From NCBI GenBank assembly GCA_036939355.1, contig JALLAP010000441.1, forward strand, positions 1 to 12,914: DNA of 12,914 bases, given 5' to 3'. Source of the stretch: Thalassiosira profunda. Taxonomy: Eukaryota > Bacillariophyta > Thalassiosirophyceae > Thalassiosirales > Thalassiosiraceae. The notes under the pieces are model-generated. The model ran no database searches. It saw only the letters and a program-made list of their open reading frames with translations, and was not told where the DNA came from. The position numbers were made by a program, and so were the translations under genes. Of the stretch, positions 7,774 to 12,914 are shown piece after piece; the first letter of the stretch is position 1; the number at the start of each line of letters is the position of its first letter.

Positions 7774-9808
7774 ATGCCGGCGAGAGATCTCGTGCACATG
7801 GCGGCGTTCGGCGCAATCTGCGTTGGTGCGCATATCTACCATGCGTTCTTCAAGAAGACAAAGAAGCTCGAGGTGAAGAACCCCTCCGATTACAACAAGC
7901 GCTCCGTCATCGTCGTCACGGGCTGCGACACCGGCTTTGGCAACCTCCTCTCGAAGGAGCTGGCCAAGATACCCGGATTGGTCGTCGTGTCGCTGTGCCT
8001 GACCGCCGCGGCGGCCGAGGAGCTCAAGACATGGGGCATCCACAGCGTTCGGTGCGACGTGACGAAGGACGAGGATGTCCAGCGCGCAAAGCAGTTCGTC
8101 GAAGGGCTTCTGGAGGAGAAGAATGCCGTGCTGCAAGGGCTCGTGAACAACGCAGGCATCGCCGACCCGGGTGACTTTGCATTCTATCACGACCTTCATA
8201 AGGTCGAAAAGGTTATGGATGTGAACTTCTACGGACAGCTCTGGGTCACCCAAGCCCTGCTGCCGCTGTTTCTGCAGACGTCTCCGGTGTTTGGCGGCCG
8301 CATTCTGAACATGAGCTCGGTGTGCGGCGCATCGGCAAGCGCCGGCAACAGCTCCTACAACGCCAGCAAGTTTGCGGTGGAGGCTTGGTCGGACAGCCTG
8401 CGGATCGAGATGGCTCCGTTCAACATAAAGGTCGTAAAGATCCGGCCGGGTCAATTCTCGACCACAATCCAGAAAAATTGGGCCGTTGGTTTCACCAAGC
8501 AATATCTAAATGCGTCGCCTCAGGTGATGGGACTTTACGGAGGCCAAGCCTATTCTAAGAAAGTGGAGGACACGTTCAAGGGATACGGAGACGATCCTGG
8601 CAGTATGGGAGATCCCTCGCATGCAGTGGACGAGCTGGTGGAGCTGCTGACTGCAAAGAAGCTGACCGATCTGGCACCGTACTACTGGCTGGGATCGGAT
8701 GCGAAGACCTTCTGGAGGGCGCTGGCCGCGCTTCCGACGCACATTTCAGATTCTCTGAAGTCGGCCATCTCCATTTCCCCCGTCGAGAATGAGATGATCC
8801 CTCCTCCCAACACTGTTTCGCACGTTACCATCCGTGTGCGCGACATTGCAAAATCTCTTCCATTCTACGAAGCCTTTGGTCTGAAGAAGGTGGGAGAGAC
8901 GGAGCATGGGCAGCAGTTCCTATCCATGGGAGCGCCAACGAGTGGCAAATGGTCGACCCTGGTCCTCTTGAAGGAAGACCCTGCGATGAAAAGGCATGGG
9001 AACTCGTACGAGGCTGGAATGACTCGGCTCTGCATTTATACAAGCACACACACGCAGGATGTGCAGCGTGTTAAGGCTTTGGGTCTCAAGCCGATCGCTC
9101 CCACTGCGTCGGATAAGATGGCAGGCGTCACAGCATTCGAGGGTACGTTGCCAAGCATAGTGCATTGTCCCAACCATGCAGTTCTTTCTAACGCCGTGCT
9201 CTCCTCTAGACCCTGACGGCTTCGTTGTGTACTTCATTCAAATGACTGGCGTGCTTGGACTCTTGGTCAAGCTCAATCTGTGGTGGAAGAAGCAGGCGAC
9301 TCCGTTTCTGTTTCACTGGACAATCAATGTCACAGATGGAATCAAAGATGTCATGAAGGGCTTCGAATCGCTTGGGTTCAAGACCTTGTCCGATCAAAAC
9401 AGCAACCAGGTGGCACATGATTTGCTTCCGGCGTTCAACATTGACCCTGATACATGCAAAATCGATCACATTCGCATTTGTTATCTTCCAGACTCCATTT
9501 GCTCCACCCTGATGCAGTGGCAGAGTCCAAAGAGCGAGAAGAAAGGCTCGGAGCTGAAAAACGCCATGACCATGTCCGTTGATGACGTGGACTACACGCT
9601 GGAAATTGCAAAGAAGGCTGGCTTCACAACGAAGCCTCCTGAAGTCAGGGAGCTCCCAATCTATGGCAAGACAATGGTGGGCACGATTTATGTAGAGCCC
9701 GAAAGTGCCCCGGTCGAAGTGTGCTGCTTCTCTCGCGGCCAAGTGGTCTCGCCGCCTCGCACTCAACAGCACGAGCAGGATGGCGAGGAGAAGAAAGAAG
9801 AGATCTGA
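7774..9808 (+). CDS. SDR (retinol/steroid dehydrogenase-like) fused to two VOC/glyoxalase-fold domains
   Basis: The joined CDS is 7774-9142 plus 9210-9808, 655 residues. Residues 5-26 form a membrane-anchor-like helix. Residues 43-332 are a classical short-chain dehydrogenase: cofactor motif TGCDTGFG (49-56), NNAG (125-128), Asn151, and catalytic S182, Y195 and K199. TGCDxGFG, EAWSDSLRIEM, the PG motif (225-226) and the tail WLGSDAK...LPTHISDSL are typical of the SDR9C retinol/17-beta-hydroxysteroid group, which oxidises or reduces lipophilic alcohols at ER membranes. Residues about 347-470 form a first VOC domain (SHVTIRVRD to AFEDPDGF) and about 489-632 a second (FHWTINVTD to VEPESAPVEV). 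VOC domains include glyoxalase I and extradiol dioxygenases; several metal ligands look replaced here. The last 20 residues are Glu/Lys-rich. I know of no standard SDR-VOC-VOC protein; substrate unknown. Confidence 0.85.
9143..9209 (+). other. Intron within the first VOC domain
   Basis: Phase-1 intron of 67 nt with donor GAGG|GTACGT and acceptor CTCCTCTAG. Splicing rebuilds AFE-DPDGFVVYF, the terminal strand signature of VOC domains, across the junction. Without it the frame ends at 9216 and the second VOC domain would be orphaned. Confidence 0.92.
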
Positions 9809-9947
9809 GCACTTGTACATATATGGGAAGCTCGCGGCGTTCGTCGTCTAGACTAAACGTTTACACTTGTGTTGTTACGTCTCTCCCGTATGCATCCTAT
9901 CACGAAAAGCATCCCATACTCCATAGGCTGTTTGGTCCCTGCAAGAG

Positions 9948-12074
9948 CTAGGGGGCATTGCCACCGCCCGCACCGGTGCCGAAGGTCGCCTCCATCCACG
10001 CCTCGATGCTATCATGGCCCGGCTTCGGCTTGGCGGCCGCGAGCTCCTCTTCCACTGCCGTTTCTTCCGGCGCGATCATTTGGGACCCGGGCTGTGCGGG
10101 AGCGGCCGGAGCTTCCGGCGCGGTCTCCGTTGCAGGCGCGACCATTGACATTCCCGGACATGCGCCACAGGACTTCATGCAGAAGTCGCTGACGAGTAGC
10201 GCGTTGCCGTTAGCGCCGACCCTTCCGGACGACTGACCGCAGAGATTCTGGAGGAACGTGGGAAACGCGGCAATGGGGGCGAGGCCGGTGCATTTCTTGC
10301 CGTCTGGGCCGACGAAGGCCGGATCGTCCACACAATCGGCAGGAGGCGCGGCAGGCTCGGCAGCGGAGGGAGGGATGTCGCTATCTTTGGCTGCCGGTGT
10401 TTGCGCTGTGGGCTCTGGGATAGCAGGGATAGCAGGCTGCTCTACCATGGGAGCTTCAGCAACAGTCTCCTCGGCAACGGGAGCCGCTTCCATGGGAGCC
10501 GATGCAGGCTGCTCCGGACTGGCCGAAGCTTCCGGCGGAGCCCCCACTCCATCCATTCCTGCGCAGGCGCCGCAGGTCAGGGTGCAGAAGTCGCGGACGA
10601 GCAGCGCGCCGCCGTTGGCGTCGACCCGTCCGGACGACTGGCCGCAGAGACTCTGTAGGATGTCCCACGTCGCAGCATGGGGGGCGAGGCCGGTACACTT
10701 CTCGCCGTCAGCGTCGACGAAGGCTGGATCGTCGGCACATGCGGCCTGAGCCGAGACGGAGTCCTTGGCTGCCGGAGCGGCTTCCGCGGGAGGGGCGACC
10801 ACCGGCTCGACCGGCGCCTCGGGCTGCTGCGCCCACTTCCCGTCCCCGCACACGCCGCACGAGTAAATGCAGAAGTCCTTCACGAGCAGAGAGCCGCCAT
10901 TGCCGTCCACCCGGCCGGACAACTGGCTGCACCGGCCCTTGTGCAACTCGGCCCGGCCCACGTTGGCCACGAATGTCTCGCACGTCTTGCCGTTGCCCAG
11001 GGCGAAGGTGGGGTCGTCGACGCAGCCGTCAGCGGGGTTGGGAGGCGCGGCCAACGTTGCATCAGCCGCAGGTTTGGCCGGAGGAGCTACGGGAACGGGA
11101 GCAGCGGCCGCGGGCTTGGCCGGAGGAGCCTCGGGCTGTTCTGCACTGAGAGTCTCGGCCACGATTTCGGCTGCAGGGGTCTCGGGAACTGGCTCAGTCT
11201 CAGGCTTGGGAGGTTCGGCCACAGGAGCAGACACCGCCGGCTTTTCCGGCCATCCCTGCCACTCCGGCATGTTTACCCACTTGCTATCGCCGCACTCTCC
11301 GCAGCTCTTCCGGCAAAAGTGCTTCACCAACACCTCTTCCTTCCCATGCTTCCAAGTGATCCCCGTGGACTGCGCGCACCGCGCCTGGTGGAGGGGCACC
11401 CTTCCCACGTGCGCGACGAAGCCCTCGCAAGTCTTGAGGTTGGCGTGGACGAAGGTCGGGTCGTCCATGCACTCGTCGGTATGCTTGGGGGGCTTGGTGG
11501 TCACTTTGGGGGCGGAAGGGTCCCCGCCTCGTAGGCCGCCGGCGTCGCCGCCGCTGCTGTCGCGGTTGCCGAGCAGGACGGCTCCGAGGATCACGGCGAG
11601 GAGGCATCCGCCGGCAATCAACAGCTTCTTCTTGCGCTTGGAGAGCCCCGCCGACCGGTTTCGCACCGTGAGCCACAGGTCCACTCCTCTGTCGAGGCCG
11701 GAGGACACCAGCCCCGACGCCACCAGTCCATGCGAGAAGAAACCATTGGATCCGCCCTGGGCACCCTCGGTGACGTCCCTCGAATCGGCCTTTTCGATAT
11801 CGGGCACGTCGAGCAGCTCCTTCGCGGAGGGGAGGCGGTACGATTCCTCCAACCCGTCTACTTCCCCAATGCCATCGCCCGCGACGTGAATGTCGGGCAC
11901 TAAGTCGTTGAGCTGCCGGAGGCGCTCGAGGTGCGACGGCCGGTCATCATAGTCGTCGCCGTCGTCGTAGGAGGGCGATATGTGCATGTTCTTCTCCCAG
12001 GAGAGGTCGGAGGCACCGCTGCGGTGGCTGGAGGAGGGAGAGCAGGCGTCGAGGCTCTCGTGGGGGACGTCCAT
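9948..12074 (-). CDS. Type II membrane protein with four ShKT-like six-cysteine modules
   Basis: A 708-residue protein from the ATG at 12074 (ATCATGG context). Residues 1-145 are acidic and Ser-rich and predicted cytosolic. KRKKK at 146-150 precedes a transmembrane helix at about 151-170, giving N-in/C-out topology. The outer part carries four modules at 202-261, 351-409, 446-504 and 581-639, joined by long Pro/Ala/Glu linkers. All share C-x13-C-x16-C-x19/20-C-x3-C-x2-C and usually the words DDPxF, SGRV, LLVxDFC and SCGxC. This resembles the ShKT fold (six cysteines, three disulfides), which occurs as a surface or enzyme-accessory module in many eukaryotes. The protein is probably a cell-surface or secretory-pathway display protein with extended stalks; the ligand is unknown. 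Modules 3 and 4 are the closest pair. No catalytic domain is present. Convergent with the SDR-VOC gene, 139 bp apart. Confidence 0.8.
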   Translation of the reverse strand: MDVPHESLDACSPSSSHRSGASDLSWEKNMHISPSYDDGDDYDDRPSHLERLRQLNDLVPDIHVAGDGIGEVDGLEESYRLPSAKELLDVPDIEKADSRDVTEGAQGGSNGFFSHGLVASGLVSSGLDRGVDLWLTVRNRSAGLSKRKKKLLIAGGCLLAVILGAVLLGNRDSSGGDAGGLRGGDPSAPKVTTKPPKHTDECMDDPTFVHANLKTCEGFVAHVGRVPLHQARCAQSTGITWKHGKEEVLVKHFCRKSCGECGDSKWVNMPEWQGWPEKPAVSAPVAEPPKPETEPVPETPAAEIVAETLSAEQPEAPPAKPAAAAPVPVAPPAKPAADATLAAPPNPADGCVDDPTFALGNGKTCETFVANVGRAELHKGRCSQLSGRVDGNGGSLLVKDFCIYSCGVCGDGKWAQQPEAPVEPVVAPPAEAAPAAKDSVSAQAACADDPAFVDADGEKCTGLAPHAATWDILQSLCGQSSGRVDANGGALLVRDFCTLTCGACAGMDGVGAPPEASASPEQPASAPMEAAPVAEETVAEAPMVEQPAIPAIPEPTAQTPAAKDSDIPPSAAEPAAPPADCVDDPAFVGPDGKKCTGLAPIAAFPTFLQNLCGQSSGRVGANGNALLVSDFCMKSCGACPGMSMVAPATETAPEAPAAPAQPGSQMIAPEETAVEEELAAAKPKPGHDSIEAWMEATFGTGAGGGNAP
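10158..11471 (-). repeat. Four coding repeats (ShKT-like modules)
   Basis: Modules lie at 11292-11471, 10848-11024, 10563-10739 and 10158-10334. The last two match at about 43 of 59 residues by eye, including TGLAP, LCGQSSGRV and ALLV blocks, and also share visible DNA-level similarity, so they are the youngest duplicates. The linkers are compositionally alike but not aligned repeats. Confidence 0.85.
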
Positions 12075-12442
12075 GATATTTAGGTATGTGCACGGCGTGG
12101 GCAGGGCAACCAATGCTGAACAGATAGAAGATTTATGTGCACGTCGTCGTCAGGCTAAGAGCCAGCTGGTTTATGAGCAAAGCCACCGGAGACAACCTGC
12201 TGGCCGTGCCCAGGATCCTCGCCTCGGTTGATGGCAGTGGCCGGTTTGGCGGGCGTCCGCCGCTGAACCGGCCCGCGGCGTCCCCGCGTCTTCGTGAGCT
12301 GGTGTTTGCAAAGGGGCGGGTCTATTTTTGTCGCGAGTCGCGAGTCGTCATTTTTCCCTTCGCAATACGATTCCTGCTGGGCGCCGCAAAGCAAATAGAA
12401 GCGGGCGAGGGAGGCTGCCGCCAAGGCTGAAGGTCGGCCACA
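12075..12442. promoter_or_regulatory. Divergent promoter between ShKT and MSH5-like genes
   Basis: This is 368 bp between two opposite starts. It includes a 7-bp direct repeat TCGCGAG at 12331-12337 and 12338-12344 followed by TCG, about 100 bp before the MSH5-like start. It lies next to a T-run and forms overlapping CGCG-centred palindromes. Whether this is a binding site is unknown. No coding region is supported here. Confidence 0.4.
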
Positions 12443-12914
12443 ATGCGGAGGTCGGCGGCGGGGGGCAGCCGGGGCTGGAACGGCGGTGGACGGGGCGGCG
12501 GGCGCGATCGAGGCGGCGGCCAGGGGAATAATTATGGCAACGATTGGAACTCGCGGGGAGGCAGGGCCCGCTCGGCCAACAACGACCAAGGGGGCGGTGG
12601 GCGCGGTGCGTGGGACGGGAGGGGCAGCGGACGGGCTCGGTCGGCCAACAATAATGACCACGGCGTTTCCCTCGCCAACCCTCCTCCAGACGAAGGCGAT
12701 GCCCCACCCGATACGGAGCCGGCCCTCCGCGTCCTCGCCTTCCACGAACAGGGGCACCGGGTCGCCTTCGCCTGCTACTCCGAGGAGGCAAATGAAATAA
12801 TAATTGAGGACTGCGCGAGCCACGGCGGCAATGACACCGAGCGCATCATTCAGGGGGTATTGGCGGCGTGCCGGCCCAATTTGATTCTGGTGGGGAACAA
12901 GGTGGTGGCCAATG
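12443..12914 (+). CDS. MSH5: Probable MSH5, meiotic MutS homologue, 5' part (runs off the window)
   Basis: An open frame of 157 complete codons from the ATG at 12443 continues to the window edge without a stop. Residues 1-75 are Gly/Arg/Asn-rich with RGG- and GGR-type motifs and an internal near-repeat (RARSANND and RARSANNND). Residues about 94-157 resemble the start of MSH5: ALRVLAFHEQGHRVAFACY, then EIIIED, then a helix-strand unit ERIIQGVLAACRPNLILVG, matching the order seen in plant and animal MSH5 before the MutS core. MSH5 pairs with MSH4 and clamps recombination intermediates to promote meiotic crossovers; it lacks the mismatch-recognition domain I. The lack of domain I cannot be checked here, and the ATPase lies outside the window. 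MSH4 or another MutS homologue is a less likely alternative. The RGG-rich leader is unusual. Confidence 0.6.
   Translation, partial: MRRSAAGGSRGWNGGGRGGGRDRGGGQGNNYGNDWNSRGGRARSANNDQGGGGRGAWDGRGSGRARSANNNDHGVSLANPPPDEGDAPPDTEPALRVLAFHEQGHRVAFACYSEEANEIIIEDCASHGGNDTERIIQGVLAACRPNLILVGNKVVAN

Noticed and set aside
7021..8502. 493-codon open frame on the minus strand
   Set aside because: It is antisense to the AlkB-like 3' end and the SDR domain. High GC at third positions keeps antisense frames open, and no domain is seen.
9176..9808. A separate 210-codon gene after the SDR
   Set aside because: It begins inside the intron. Its conserved sequence starts at the acceptor at 9210 and completes the VOC domain.
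10677..11889. Plus-strand open frames of 285 and 340 codons
   Set aside because: They are antisense to the ShKT protein, whose cysteine modules are clearly coding on the minus strand.
12155..12823. 222-codon minus frame
   Set aside because: It is antisense to the MSH5-like start and the promoter; Ala/Pro/Arg bias only.

Overview
This is a nuclear genome fragment from a compact, moderately GC-rich eukaryote, most likely a photosynthetic stramenopile and plausibly a centric diatom. The evidence is: short GT-AG introns (67-119 nt) that restore recognisable domains when removed; a signal peptide followed by an AF-type cleavage motif at the start of a CP12-like protein, the usual targeting signal of heterokont secondary plastids; a multi-ShKT membrane protein; and tight packing on both strands with gaps mostly of 50-550 bp. 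The species assignment is inference.

Layout, left to right. (1) 1-372, minus: a weak candidate for the 5' end of a gene that leaves the window. (2) 777-1258, plus: a two-exon, 120-residue plastid-targeted CP12-like protein. (3) 1968-4733, plus, possibly beginning at 1427 through small upstream exons: a Ser/Arg-rich TPR protein with a C-terminal J domain whose HPD motif lies in the last exon. (4) 4790-5437, minus, convergent with (3): a PRA1-family membrane protein. (5) 5896-6237, minus: a small secreted protein with 14 cysteines. (6) 6467-7225, plus, divergent from (5) across a spacer holding a perfect 41-bp tandem duplication: an AlkB-like 2OG-Fe(II) dioxygenase. (7) 7774-9808, plus, two exons: a membrane-anchored retinol/steroid-dehydrogenase-like SDR fused to two glyoxalase/VOC-fold domains. 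(8) 9948-12074, minus, convergent with (7): a type II membrane protein with four ShKT-like six-cysteine modules. (9) 12443 to the window end, plus, divergent from (8): the 5' end of a probable MSH5 (meiotic MutS homologue) with an RGG-rich leader.

The genes do not form one pathway. They look like ordinary independent nuclear genes covering Calvin-cycle regulation, chaperone work, vesicle trafficking, nucleic-acid demethylation, redox or lipid metabolism, cell-surface display and meiotic recombination. The points most worth a second look are the SDR-VOC-VOC fusion, the regularly spaced ShKT array, the RGG leader on the MSH5-like protein, the Ser/Arg-rich N-terminus of the TPR-J protein with its unresolved 5' exons, and the exact 41-bp duplication in a divergent promoter. 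Several reading frames end early only because they run into introns; the spliced models given here explain those ends.
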